Below, in pieces: positions 28,919 through 37,612 of a DNA stretch of 64,000 nucleotides. The notes under the pieces were generated by a model that searched no databases, had not been told where the DNA came from, and worked only from the letters and a program-made list of their open reading frames with translations. Numbering within the stretch: the stretch's first letter is position 1; each line of letters opens with the position of its first letter. The DNA lies in NCBI GenBank assembly GCA_001544655.2, contig FCOD02000012.1, positions 1 to 64,000 of the forward strand, read 5' to 3'. Position numbers and translations under genes: made by a program. This DNA is from Caballeronia turbans. GTDB taxonomy: Bacteria; Pseudomonadota; Gammaproteobacteria; Burkholderiales; Burkholderiaceae.

Positions 28919-29833
28919 ATGAAAGTCACTCTCGACGAGCTTCAAACCTTTGCGACGGTAGTCGACACAGGCTCCATCACGGCGGCGGCGCAACAACTCG
29001 ATCAGACGGTATCCGGTGCGAGCCGCACGCTCGGACGGCTCGAAGAGAAGCTGCAGACGACGCTACTGCGCAGAACCACGCGGCGTCTCGAGCTGACGGA
29101 GGAGGGCAAGAGCTTCCTGCAGAGTGCGCGCGAGATCATCGGCGCGGTGGAAAGCGCCGAGGAACAGATCGCCGCGCGCCGCGAGCGGCCTTCGGGGCTG
29201 CTGCGCGTCGATGCCGCGACGCCGTTCATGCTGCATGTGATCGTGCCGCTCGTCGCGGGATATCGGGAGCGCTATCCGCATGTCGAGCTCGAGTTGAACA
29301 GCAATGAAGGCGTGATCGATCTGCTGGAGCGCCGCACCGATGTTGCAATTCGCATCGGCAGGCTGAAGGATTCGACGCTGCACAGCCGCCCGATCGGCAG
29401 CAGCCGCATTCGGGTGCTCGCGACGCCGCGGTATCTCGAGACTCACGGTCTTCCGAAGCGCGTCGACGAACTCGCGAATCACTCTCTGCTCGGCTTCACG
29501 CAGCCCGAATCGCTCAATGTCTGGCCGCTTTCGGGGCACGACGACGAGCCATACCGGATCACGCCGAGCATCGCTTCATCGAGCGGCGAGACGCTGCGGC
29601 ATCTCGCGCTGGAGAGCGCGGGCATCGTGTGTCTGTCTGACTTCATGACGCTGCGCGATCGGCGCGACGGCAAGCTCGTGCAGATCCTCGCGCGTCAAAC
29701 GCAGGAAGTACGGCAACCGATCAGCGCCGTCTACTATCGCAACACGGCGATCTCCGCGCGCATCGCGTCGTTCGTGGACTATCTTGCCGAAGCCGTGAAG
29801 GCCACAGAATTCGCGCCGACGGGCCGTCGCTGA
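28919..29833 (+). CDS. LysR-family regulator
   Basis: 304 residues. The helix-turn-helix is at about 1-60 (FATVVDTGSITAAAQQLDQTVSGASRTLGRLEEKL, quoted in part), followed by the effector-binding fold. No obvious target lies next to it: the EAL gene converges on it from the right and the small basic gene lies upstream on the same strand. It could act on itself or an unlinked operon. Confidence 0.9.
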   Translation: MKVTLDELQTFATVVDTGSITAAAQQLDQTVSGASRTLGRLEEKLQTTLLRRTTRRLELTEEGKSFLQSAREIIGAVESAEEQIAARRERPSGLLRVDAATPFMLHVIVPLVAGYRERYPHVELELNSNEGVIDLLERRTDVAIRIGRLKDSTLHSRPIGSSRIRVLATPRYLETHGLPKRVDELANHSLLGFTQPESLNVWPLSGHDDEPYRITPSIASSSGETLRHLALESAGIVCLSDFMTLRDRRDGKLVQILARQTQEVRQPISAVYYRNTAISARIASFVDYLAEAVKATEFAPTGRR

Positions 29834-29847
29834 CGCGTCAGTCTTCC

Positions 29848-30639
29848 TCAAGCCGCGAACATCGCCGGGTCGATATCAGGGACCGCCTTGAACGCAGGCC
29901 TCGCAAAAAAATAGCCCTGCATCAGCGTCACGCCGTTCGCTGCGAAGAAATCTCGCTCTCCACGCGTTTCGATCCCTTCGGCAATGACCCGGATTCCCAG
30001 GTCGCGGCATATTGCAAGCACGCCGCACGCGATCCGCTGGCGCACGAAATCCGTGTCGATTCCGCGCACGAGCTCCATGTCGAGCTTGATCAGATCGGGT
30101 TGAAAGTCCGCCAGCAGGGTGAGGCCGGAATAGCCCGCGCCGAAGTCGTCGATGGCGGTCTGGAAGCCGAAGCGCTTGTACGCGCGGAATATGTCGACCA
30201 GATGCGGCCGGCTGATGATGTTCTCGCCCTCGACCGTCTCGAAGATGATCCGCTCGATCGGAAAGCCGTGCCGCTCGGCCGCCTCGAGCGTGCTGCGGAT
30301 ACAGGCTTCCGGCCGGTAGACGGCGTTCGGCATGAAGTTGATCGACAGAAACCCGTCCATGCTCAACGCGGCGGCCTGGGCGATCGCGGTTGTCCGGCAC
30401 CGCTGGTCGAAGTGATAGCGATTGGTCGCGTCGACCTGCGCGAGCACCGATCCCGCCGACTCGCCGTTCGGCCCGCGCACGAGCGCTTCGTGCGCGTATG
30501 CGCGGCCGGCGGCCATATCGACGATCGGCTGGAAGGCGAATGCGAACTCGAACGGCGTGGCTGTGTCGCTTTTGCAACCGGCACAGCCACGGTTCGGAGC
30601 CAATATTTCAGGGATGCTTGCGTCGGACCTCTTCGTCAT
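29848..30639 (-). CDS. Stand-alone EAL-domain cyclic-di-GMP phosphodiesterase
   Basis: 263 residues, almost entirely an EAL domain. The signature lies at E51-A52-L53 (AHEALVRG). The catalytic motifs INFMPNA, DDFGAGYSGL, LIKLDME and AEGIET are present, so it is probably active in hydrolysing cyclic di-GMP to pGpG. A short N-terminal leader has CAGC (C19, C22), which could bind metal or respond to redox, but this is only a guess. It has no membrane or receiver domain, so it is cytoplasmic. It is convergent with the LysR gene on the left. Confidence 0.92.
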   Translation of the reverse strand: MTKRSDASIPEILAPNRGCAGCKSDTATPFEFAFAFQPIVDMAAGRAYAHEALVRGPNGESAGSVLAQVDATNRYHFDQRCRTTAIAQAAALSMDGFLSINFMPNAVYRPEACIRSTLEAAERHGFPIERIIFETVEGENIISRPHLVDIFRAYKRFGFQTAIDDFGAGYSGLTLLADFQPDLIKLDMELVRGIDTDFVRQRIACGVLAICRDLGIRVIAEGIETRGERDFFAANGVTLMQGYFFARPAFKAVPDIDPAMFAA

Positions 30640-30826
30640 GCGTGGTGCTCGATCAGTGCAACGAGGGAACCCGTTGTGCGGGCCTGCTCCTGTTTAACGG
30701 ACGACGCACGCGGATCTTGAGCCCGGCACGAACGGCAAGGCAGCAAGCCCATGCGCTTCGTGTTGCACGCGCTCACTCGATGAGTCGCGGCGAATCAGCG
30801 AGCGCATGGGCCGCGCGAGCCGTGTC

Positions 30827-31576
30827 TCAAACCTGAGCCATGCCGCCGTCGATGAAAAGTTCGATGCCGTTGATGAAGCTCGCCGATTCGGATGCGAGGA
30901 AGGCGACTGCCTTGCCGATTTCCTCGGGTTCGCCGAGGCGGCCGAGCGGCACTTGCGAGGCGAGCGCGTCGTACAGGCCTTGACGCGCTTCATCGGGCAC
31001 GAGACCGCCCAGGCCCGGCGTCCGGACGGGTCCGGGGCTGACGACGTTGACGCGGATGCCGCGATCTTTCAGATCGAGCGCCCACGACCGGGCGAAATTC
31101 CGGACTGCCGCCTTGCTGGCGCTGTAGACGCTGAAGCTGGCGGTCCCCGTGACGGACGTGATCGACGAAGTCAGAATGACCGATGCGCCGTCGACGAGCA
31201 GCGGCAACGCCTTCTGCACGGTGAACAGCACGCCGCGCACATTCGTGTCGAAGATACGATCGAAGTGCTCTTCGGTGATCGCGCCCAGCGGCATCATGTC
31301 TCCACCGCCCGCATTGGCGAACAGGACATCGAGCTTGCCCGCTGTTTCGGCGATTTGGGCGTACACGGCATCCAGGTCGGACAACACCGATGCATCCGCG
31401 CGAATCGCGGTGGCCGACGGGCCGATGGCGGCTACGGCTGCATCCAGTTCGGCCTGACGGCGACCCGTAATGAATACGCGCGCGCCTTGCTCCACGAGTT
31501 CCTTTGCCGCCGCGAGACCGATGCCCGTGCTGCCGCCGGTGACGAGCGCGATCTTTCCGTTCAGTTGCGTGTTCAT
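30827..31576 (-). CDS. Short-chain dehydrogenase/reductase
   Basis: 249 residues. The NAD(P)-binding Rossmann motif TGGSTGIG is at 14-21, followed by NAG (FANAGGG), the catalytic Ser (LTSSITS), YSASK with the Tyr/Lys pair near 152-156, and SPGPVRT. This is classical SDR architecture, oxidising or reducing a small hydroxy or keto compound. The substrate is not identifiable. It is divergent from a LysR gene across 196 bases, suggesting that LysR regulates it. Confidence 0.92.
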   Translation of the reverse strand: MNTQLNGKIALVTGGSTGIGLAAAKELVEQGARVFITGRRQAELDAAVAAIGPSATAIRADASVLSDLDAVYAQIAETAGKLDVLFANAGGGDMMPLGAITEEHFDRIFDTNVRGVLFTVQKALPLLVDGASVILTSSITSVTGTASFSVYSASKAAVRNFARSWALDLKDRGIRVNVVSPGPVRTPGLGGLVPDEARQGLYDALASQVPLGRLGEPEEIGKAVAFLASESASFINGIELFIDGGMAQV

Positions 31577-31772
31577 GACTTGCTCCAGTTCGAAGTTTTA
31601 GAAAGTGCCAGGATTTGCCCGTTGCGTCGCGCCTTCAAGGTCTTCCGATGCGAGTCGCGTTGGGCATGGGTGAACTTTAGCGGCGGTGAGTTTTTTGATA
31701 AATGGTGAATAATGAATTGACTATGCACGCGTATGTATAATCGGCGCGGATCATCTACGGGACGCGAATCGA

Positions 31773-32690
31773 ATGGATCAATTGCTGGCAATGCGCGCTT
31801 TCTCCCGCGTGGTCGAGGCGGGCAGCTTCACGCGCGCGGCGGACTCGCTCGATATGCCCAACGCGACGATGAGCAAGCTGGTTCAGGAACTCGAAGCGCA
31901 TCTGGGCGTGCGGCTGTTACAGCGGACGACGCGACGGGTCACGGTAACGCCGGAAGGCCAAGACTATTACGCGAAGGCGACGCGTATTCTCAGAGACCTC
32001 GAAGATATCGACTCGTCGTTCAGTGTTGCACGAAGCAATCCGCGCGGCCGTCTGCGCGTCGATGTAGGCGGATTGCCCGCGCGAAACGTGCTGATTCCAT
32101 TGCTTTCGGATTTCATCGCGCGTTATCCGGACATCAGGATCGATCTGGGCGTGTCCGATCGCCCGGTGGACTTGATAAGCGATAACGTCGACTGTGTCAT
32201 CCGTGGCGGGCCGTTGGACGACTCGTCGCTCATCGCGCGTCATATCGGCGATGCCGTGATGGTCACATGCGCCACGCCGAAATATCTTAAGCAGTTCGGC
32301 GTTCCCGCCTACCCCGAGGAACTGAAGAACGGGCATAAATTGATCAGCTACCTGTCACCGCAAAACGGCAAGGCAATGCCATTCCGGTTCGAGCGTGACG
32401 GCGACAGGATCGAGATACAGGCGCAGCGTCATATCGGGATCAACGAAAGCAACGCGCATCTTGCGGCTTCCATCGCGGGACTGGGCATCGTTCAAACCTT
32501 TGCCTACGCCGCCAATCCGGCTATTCGCGATGGGTCGCTCGTGGAGATCCTGAAGAAATGGCGTCCGCCGCCTTATCCGTTCCATGTCGTGTATCCGAAC
32601 AACCGTCACGTGACACACAGGCTTCGGGTGTTCGTCGACTGGCTGCTGGCGTGCTTTCCCGCCGGGGTGCGCGGTACGGACCGGCGCTAG
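31773..32690 (+). CDS. LysR-family regulator divergent from the SDR gene
   Basis: 305 residues. The helix-turn-helix covers about 5-60 (MRAFSRVVEAGSFTRAADSL, DMPNATMSKLVQELE) and the effector fold about 90-295. It resembles the large subgroup often divergent from oxidoreductases. The shared intergenic region (31577-31772) has a TATAAT-like box at 31736-31741, but no clean -35 at 17 bases. Regulation of the SDR gene is inferred from the layout. Confidence 0.92.
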   Translation: MDQLLAMRAFSRVVEAGSFTRAADSLDMPNATMSKLVQELEAHLGVRLLQRTTRRVTVTPEGQDYYAKATRILRDLEDIDSSFSVARSNPRGRLRVDVGGLPARNVLIPLLSDFIARYPDIRIDLGVSDRPVDLISDNVDCVIRGGPLDDSSLIARHIGDAVMVTCATPKYLKQFGVPAYPEELKNGHKLISYLSPQNGKAMPFRFERDGDRIEIQAQRHIGINESNAHLAASIAGLGIVQTFAYAANPAIRDGSLVEILKKWRPPPYPFHVVYPNNRHVTHRLRVFVDWLLACFPAGVRGTDRR

Positions 32691-32783
32691 CCTGATTCGA
32701 CGATCGTTGCCGGCCACGACGCGGCATCCTTTTTGCGCGGGGAGGGTTACGCCTGCATATTGCGGGCATATCGGAGAGCGATC

Positions 32784-32978
32784 ATGAATGAGGATCAGGT
32801 GAAGGGCGTCGGGGAGAAGGTCAAAGGTAAGATCAACGAAGGCGTCGGCAAGGTGACGGATGACCCCGTGCAGGAGGCAAAAGGCGACGCCCAGCAGGTC
32901 GAGGGCGAAGCACGCAAGGATCTCGGTGACGCCAAAGAGGATCTGAAGGACGCCACTGACGACACGGCGAAGCCCTGA
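32784..32978 (+). CDS. CsbD-like general stress protein
   Basis: 64 residues from ATG at 32784, with GGAGAG upstream. It is extremely charged (Lys/Asp/Glu-rich), with the CsbD motif GEKVKGKINEGVGKVTDD and tandem KGDAQQVEG/KEDLKDA stretches. The CsbD family is stress-induced; its function is poorly defined, and the protein is likely a flexible or helical cytoplasmic factor. It is monocistronic, with a clear terminator at 33034-33059. Confidence 0.92.
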   Translation: MNEDQVKGVGEKVKGKINEGVGKVTDDPVQEAKGDAQQVEGEARKDLGDAKEDLKDATDDTAKP

Positions 32979-33033
32979 CTTGCCGGCCCGTGAAGCCGGG
33001 CCGCGTCGATGGCGCGGCCCGGCGCAGCGTGAG

Positions 33034-33059
33034 CGCCCGCTTCCCGCGGGCGTTTTTTT
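33034..33059 (+). terminator. Rho-independent terminator after csbD-like gene
   Basis: CGCCCGC (33034-33040) pairs with GCGGGCG (33046-33052), followed by seven T (33053-33059). Confidence 0.9.
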
Positions 33060-33095
33060 ACTTTCGGAGCGCTGTCAGCCGCCCGTATTCACACG

Positions 33096-34649
33096 ATGAA
33101 AGGCGAGACGGTGGCGAGAGACTTGCTTGCACAGTCGCCAACTCCCTCAGCGTTCAGGCTCTTCATGCCGCGACCGTCGTTCTCGACTCAGCTCTTCGCG
33201 CTCTGGATTCTCGTCGCCATTTTGTGCGGCCTCCTGACGGCGGTCGTGTGGCTCATGCTTTCGTCAGCGCTCGGCGAGCGCGTCACGACCGCGAAGCAGC
33301 AGGCGGCTGCGGCCTGCACGGCGGTCGCATCGCGCTACGATCTGTCGATGCAGCGCCCCGGCGAAACCAACATCGATCTCATGCACGCCGTGCTTGATCT
33401 CGTGCTGATCCGCACCGATGGCATCGAAGGCGGTTTCTGGAACGGCACGGCGGCGGCCGGCACGCCCAGCGGCTTTCTGGCCTATGCGTTTCCTACCTAC
33501 GAAGGCAGCGGCGTGAAGCGCGATATTCCCGAGGCCGAGACGCCGCTCATTCTGCGCACGCTGAGGAAAGCGGGGGGCGCGGGCCAGATGCAGGTCGATG
33601 TCGTATCGAGCGGTGCGGATGCCGTCATCGCCGTCGCTTGCCCCGTGCCGCGCCACGCGGGCCTGCTGGCGTGGATGCTCACGCGCGCGCGGCCGCCGCT
33701 CGGACCGTACGGCGAGCGTGCCGCGACCATTCTGGTCGGGGTGCTCGCAATCATCGTCGTGCTGGCGTTGTTTCTGGCCGTAGCGCTCAGGCGCTGGAGA
33801 CGCAACCTCGCGCGGCTGGAACAGGCGCTCGCGCCCGATGGCGGATTCGAGCAGGGCAGGCGGCTCGAACGGCTCGGCGAGCGCGATCTGGACCTTATCG
33901 TCGATGCGCTCAATCGCTATGTCGAGCGCGCCGAGCGCCTCCAGCGCGAGGCGAGTGCGCTTGGCACGCAGCTGGCGCAGGCCGAACGATTCGGCGCGCT
34001 CGGCAAGATGGCCGCGCAGATTGCGCACGAGATCCGCAACCCCGCGGGCGCGATGCGTCTCAAGGCAGAAAACGCGCTCGCCGGCGACAGCGTGCGCCGC
34101 GAAGCCGCGCTGCGAACGATCATCGAGCAGGTGGGGCGCATCGAGGCGCAGGTGACCAGTCTGCTCGCGCTCACGCAGCCGGTGACCGTGAACGCGCGCG
34201 CAGTCGATCTGCACGCGTGGCTCGGCGACATCGTGCATACGCATGAACCGGGCGCGGCGAACCGCGACATAGCGTTGCGGGCGGTGATCGAAACGGGCGC
34301 GATGCAGCCCGTCTTCGATCCCGCGCAACTGGCGCGTGCGCTCGACAACCTGATCGTGAATGCGCTGCGCCACGCGCCGCCGGGCGGTCACGTGACGGTG
34401 CGCGCGACGGGCGCACGATGGACAGAGGGCGAACGCCTCCGGCTGGAAGTGATGGACGATGGTCCCGGCGTGAGCGCAGCCGAGCGCGAGCGTATTTTCG
34501 AGCCTTTCGTGACGGGCCGGCCCGATGGCTCCGGTCTCGGCCTCGCCGTGGTGCGCGAGATCGCGTCGGCACATGGAGGCCGCGCGTATCTCGCCGAGGA
34601 TTCAGAGGTGACATGCTTCGTGATCGACTTGCCATGGCGACCATACTGA
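33096..34649 (+). CDS. Sensor histidine kinase paired with an NtrC-type regulator
   Basis: 517 residues from ATG at 33096; no good ribosome binding site is seen, and ATG at 33168 just before the first membrane helix is an alternative. It has TM1 near 33-55, an extracytoplasmic sensor region to about 200, and TM2 near 210-232. A linker and the HisKA H-box follow (GKMAAQIAHEIRNPAGAMRL), then an HATPase domain with NLIVNALRHAPPGG, DDGPGVSAAERERIFEPF and GSGLGLAVV. All catalytic motifs are intact. The next gene overlaps it by 16 bases. The ligand is unknown. Confidence 0.92.
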   Translation: MKGETVARDLLAQSPTPSAFRLFMPRPSFSTQLFALWILVAILCGLLTAVVWLMLSSALGERVTTAKQQAAAACTAVASRYDLSMQRPGETNIDLMHAVLDLVLIRTDGIEGGFWNGTAAAGTPSGFLAYAFPTYEGSGVKRDIPEAETPLILRTLRKAGGAGQMQVDVVSSGADAVIAVACPVPRHAGLLAWMLTRARPPLGPYGERAATILVGVLAIIVVLALFLAVALRRWRRNLARLEQALAPDGGFEQGRRLERLGERDLDLIVDALNRYVERAERLQREASALGTQLAQAERFGALGKMAAQIAHEIRNPAGAMRLKAENALAGDSVRREAALRTIIEQVGRIEAQVTSLLALTQPVTVNARAVDLHAWLGDIVHTHEPGAANRDIALRAVIETGAMQPVFDPAQLARALDNLIVNALRHAPPGGHVTVRATGARWTEGERLRLEVMDDGPGVSAAERERIFEPFVTGRPDGSGLGLAVVREIASAHGGRAYLAEDSEVTCFVIDLPWRPY

Positions 34650-36016
34650 TCATCGACGACGACGATGCCTTTCGCGAAGGCCTCGCCGAAACCGTGCAGG
34701 ATCTCGGCCACACGCCGCTCGAAGCGCGCTCGGGCGAAGCGGCGCTGGAACACTTGCGCGAGCGCGGAGCGCCCGACTGCATCTTTCTGGACTTTCGTCT
34801 GCCGGGCGCGGACGGTCTCGCCGTGCTCGAATCGCTGCGCGGCATGGAGGGCCTGCAGCACGTGCCTGTCGTGATGCTGACCGCGCATGCGACGAGCGAC
34901 AACACCATCGGCGCGATGCGGCTCGGCGCGTTCGAGCACCTGACCAAACCCGTCGGCCGTGACGAGATCGCGGTGCTGCTCGGACGCATGCTCGCGGCGC
35001 ATCCCGATGCGCCTGTCGCCGCAACGTCGGCCTTCGCGGACGAACCGTCGTCCTGCGAGCCGCAACTGCTCGGCGTGAGCGATGCCATGCGCGACGTGCA
35101 AAAGCGCCTGGGCCGCGCGGCGGGAACCCGCTCGACCGTGCTCATCACCGGGGAGACGGGCACGGGCAAGGAAGTGGCGGCGCGCGTGCTGCATCGCGCA
35201 TCGGCGCGGGCGGGCAGGCCGTTCGTGGCCGTGAACTGCGCGGCGATACCGGAGGACTTGCTCGAAAGCGAGCTCTTCGGGCATGGCAAAGGCGCGTTCA
35301 CCGGCGCACATGCGGAGCGGCGAGGGCGTTTCGAGGAGGCGCACGGCGGAACGCTCTTCCTCGATGAAGTCGGTGACATGCCGCTCGCCATGCAGGCCAA
35401 GCTGCTGCGCGTGCTTCAGGAACGGCAGGTCACGCCGCTCGGCACGAACCGGCCCGTCGCTGTCGATGTGCGCATTGTCGCCGCGACGCATCGCGATCTG
35501 GCGGCGATGGTCGCGGCGGGAACATTCCGGCAGGATCTGCTGTATCGGCTGAACGTGATCCCGCTGCACTTGCCGCCCCTGCGAGAGCGCGTAGCGGATA
35601 TCCTCCCGCTCGCGGAGCATTTCCTGTCTACTCCGGGGGCATCGCCCGATGCGGCGCACAAGCGGCTCTCAGCCGATGCGCAGCGCATGCTCGTCACCTT
35701 CGGCTGGCCCGGCAACGTGCGTGAACTGGCGAACGCGATCGAGCGGGCGAGCGCACTCGCGCCGGGTGCGTTGCTCACGCGCGAGGACTTCGCTTTCCTC
35801 GTCGACACGACCGCCGGCGGCAATGACGCAATCCCAGTCAGCCTCGCCGAACTTCCGCTCAACGACGCACTCGCGCAACTCGAACGCGCGTTGATTGCGC
35901 GCGCCCTCGCGCTCACCGACGGCAATCGCGCCGAGGCGGCACGCAGGCTCGGCATCAGCCGTCAATCGCTCTATACGCGGCTCGCGAGCCTCGGGATATC
36001 CGGCGCCGATGCCTGA
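34634..36016 (+). CDS. NtrC-family sigma54-dependent response regulator
   Basis: 460 residues from ATG at 34634 (MATILIIDDDD), inside the end of the kinase gene. It has a receiver domain at 1-120 (FLDFRLPGADG phospho-acceptor, KP motif), then a sigma54 AAA+ domain with Walker A GETGTGKE, the GAFTGA loop (GHGKGAFTGAH), LFLDEVGDMP and FGWPGNVRELANAIE, and a C-terminal Fis-type helix-turn-helix (GNRAEAARRLGISRQSLYTRL). It activates sigma54 promoters on phosphorylation. Which ones is not visible, though the repeat-domain genes downstream are candidates. Confidence 0.94.
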   Translation: MATILIIDDDDAFREGLAETVQDLGHTPLEARSGEAALEHLRERGAPDCIFLDFRLPGADGLAVLESLRGMEGLQHVPVVMLTAHATSDNTIGAMRLGAFEHLTKPVGRDEIAVLLGRMLAAHPDAPVAATSAFADEPSSCEPQLLGVSDAMRDVQKRLGRAAGTRSTVLITGETGTGKEVAARVLHRASARAGRPFVAVNCAAIPEDLLESELFGHGKGAFTGAHAERRGRFEEAHGGTLFLDEVGDMPLAMQAKLLRVLQERQVTPLGTNRPVAVDVRIVAATHRDLAAMVAAGTFRQDLLYRLNVIPLHLPPLRERVADILPLAEHFLSTPGASPDAAHKRLSADAQRMLVTFGWPGNVRELANAIERASALAPGALLTREDFAFLVDTTAGGNDAIPVSLAELPLNDALAQLERALIARALALTDGNRAEAARRLGISRQSLYTRLASLGISGADA

Positions 36017-36020
36017 GCGA

Positions 36021-36061
36021 GTGTCAAGCGATCGGACACCTGGCGTCCGATCGCTTGACAC
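36021..36061. repeat. Perfect 17-bp inverted repeat after the sigma54 regulator
   Basis: GTGTCAAGCGATCGGAC (36021-36037) is repeated inverted at 36045-36061 with a 7-base spacer. It lies 5 bases after the regulator's stop. A very stable hairpin without a T-run; possibly a terminator, or a protein-binding palindrome. Confidence 0.8.
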
Positions 36062-36160
36062 CATTCCTTGCCTCATCCCGCCGATTCCTTGACCAGCAAC
36101 GTTTTTCGTCCCATGGCATAGCCTTTGCACATCCCTCCACGCCATGTGAGGGAGTGAATC

Positions 36161-36898
36161 ATGCAATCGACATCGACGAAGCGAGTCCGCCGCGACACCG
36201 CACGCGTCCTGAGCGCGATCAATCTCGTCGCGCTGCTGGCGACGAGCGCGGGCTGCGTTGCTCAGACTGAACCGCCTGTTGCGGCAGCGGGCTTGGCGCC
36301 GCCGCCTGCGCCCCGCATCGGCGCGGCTCCGCTCGTGGAAGGGACGGCCGTCAGCGCGCAAGCCACGGTTTCGCGCTTTCTCATCAACCCGGACGGCGAT
36401 GTCGACGGCTTCCTGACCGGCGACGGCGCGCTCGTTCACTTCCCGCCGCATATGAGCGCCCAGCTCACGTCGGCGATACGCCCGGGTGACAGCGTGCAGA
36501 TCGACGGATGGCGCGTTGCGGGCGGCAATCTCGAGGCGCAACGCATCACCGATGCACGCAGCGGCCAGCAACTCACCGATCAGCCGCCCTTGCCGGGCAC
36601 GCTGCCGCGTGAGCTGCGCGGCGCCGGCCTTTCACGCCTGAGCGCGCAGGGACAAGTGGCGCACATCACCACCGCGCCACGCGGCGAGCCCGACGGCGTG
36701 ATTCTCGCGGATGGCACCGTCATCAAGCTCACGCCTCCCGTCGCCCAGCAATTCCCGAGGCTCGTTCAATCGGGCGCGCGCGTGTCCGCGCAAGGCTACG
36801 GCACGCGCAACCAGTACGGCACCGCGCTCCAGGCGACGTCGTTCGGTTCGCCGGGCAACCTGACCCGGCTCTACGACCGCGTTGCGCCCGGCCCATGA
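36161..36898 (+). CDS. Lipoprotein-like protein with tandem repeats of an unnamed small domain
   Basis: 245 residues. The signal region LVALLATSAGC ends in a lipobox-like AGC, suggesting an outer or periplasmic lipoprotein. The rest is two copies of a ~70-residue unit with V-S-R-F-L-x-N-P-D-G-D-V-D-G (near 70), LVHFPPHMS and GDSVQIDGWRV; the second copy has HITTAPRGEPDGVI and VIKLTPPVAQQ. The next gene carries the same unit twice. I know of no name for this domain. The alternating pattern suggests a small beta-barrel such as an OB fold (inference). The genes are on the same strand, 51 bases apart. Confidence 0.8.
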   Translation: MQSTSTKRVRRDTARVLSAINLVALLATSAGCVAQTEPPVAAAGLAPPPAPRIGAAPLVEGTAVSAQATVSRFLINPDGDVDGFLTGDGALVHFPPHMSAQLTSAIRPGDSVQIDGWRVAGGNLEAQRITDARSGQQLTDQPPLPGTLPRELRGAGLSRLSAQGQVAHITTAPRGEPDGVILADGTVIKLTPPVAQQFPRLVQSGARVSAQGYGTRNQYGTALQATSFGSPGNLTRLYDRVAPGP

Positions 36899-36949
36899 GC
36901 GCGTCGGCTGCCGACACGCTTTCATCGACATCCACCGAGGATCAACGAC

Positions 36950-37510
36950 ATGCATTGGATCGACCCCGAAAGCCTTCCCGAAACGCGCGGCACGGTGACG
37001 CGTTTTCTATTGAACCCGCACGGTGAAATCGACGGGATCGTACTCGGCGCGCGGCAGGCGCTGCAGGTTCATTTTCCGCCTCATCTGTCGCCACAGATCG
37101 CGCGACAGGTCGCCGTGGGCGACGAGGTTCGCGTGCGCGGCGTGAAGCCGCGCGGCGCGGACATGATCGCGGCGGTCTCGCTCGCGACGAAGAACGGCAA
37201 GGTCATTCTGGACGAAGGCCCGCATCACGACGGCGAAAAGCATCACAAACCGTACGTCGAACACAAGCCGATGGACGCGCTCGGCGAAGTGGTGCTGTCG
37301 CTCTTCGGGCCGAAGGGCGAGCTGCGCGGCGCGTTGCTCGACGAAGGCACATCGCTGCGGATGCCGCCGCATGCCGCCGCCGAACTCGCGGCGTATCTCG
37401 CGCCGGGCGCGCACGTACACGCGTGGGGGCACGGCATTCGGAACCGTCATGGGCGGACGATCGAAGTGGATGAGATCGCCGAGCTCATCGACGCACCGGT
37501 CGCCGGCTGA
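36950..37510 (+). CDS. Paralogous protein with tandem repeats, no signal peptide
   Basis: 186 residues, beginning MHWIDPESLPETRGTVTRFL. It has two copies of the same unit as the upstream gene: first RFLLNPHGEIDGIVL with LQVHFPPHLSPQ and GDEVRVRGVKP, second LFGPKGELRGALLDEG with LRMPPHAAAEL and GAHVHAWGHGI. Unlike its neighbour it has no export signal, so the pair may work on the two sides of the membrane or this one may be cytoplasmic. It contains a His-rich stretch (HHDGEKHHKPYVEHK) between the units that could bind metal. Function unknown. Confidence 0.8.
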   Translation: MHWIDPESLPETRGTVTRFLLNPHGEIDGIVLGARQALQVHFPPHLSPQIARQVAVGDEVRVRGVKPRGADMIAAVSLATKNGKVILDEGPHHDGEKHHKPYVEHKPMDALGEVVLSLFGPKGELRGALLDEGTSLRMPPHAAAELAAYLAPGAHVHAWGHGIRNRHGRTIEVDEIAELIDAPVAG

Positions 37511-37612
37511 CGCAACACAAGCTGCCGGCCGTGAGCGCGTCCGGGGGCAACCCGAAGCAAACAGGCTTGCAACTCGAGCCCGACAAGAACAGACGTCGCG
37601 GATGACCGGCCC

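Noticed and set aside
31717-31741. Consensus promoter TTGACT / TATAAT before the LysR gene at 31773
   Set aside because: The two boxes are only 13 bases apart, too close for a standard sigma70 promoter; the -10 box alone may be real.
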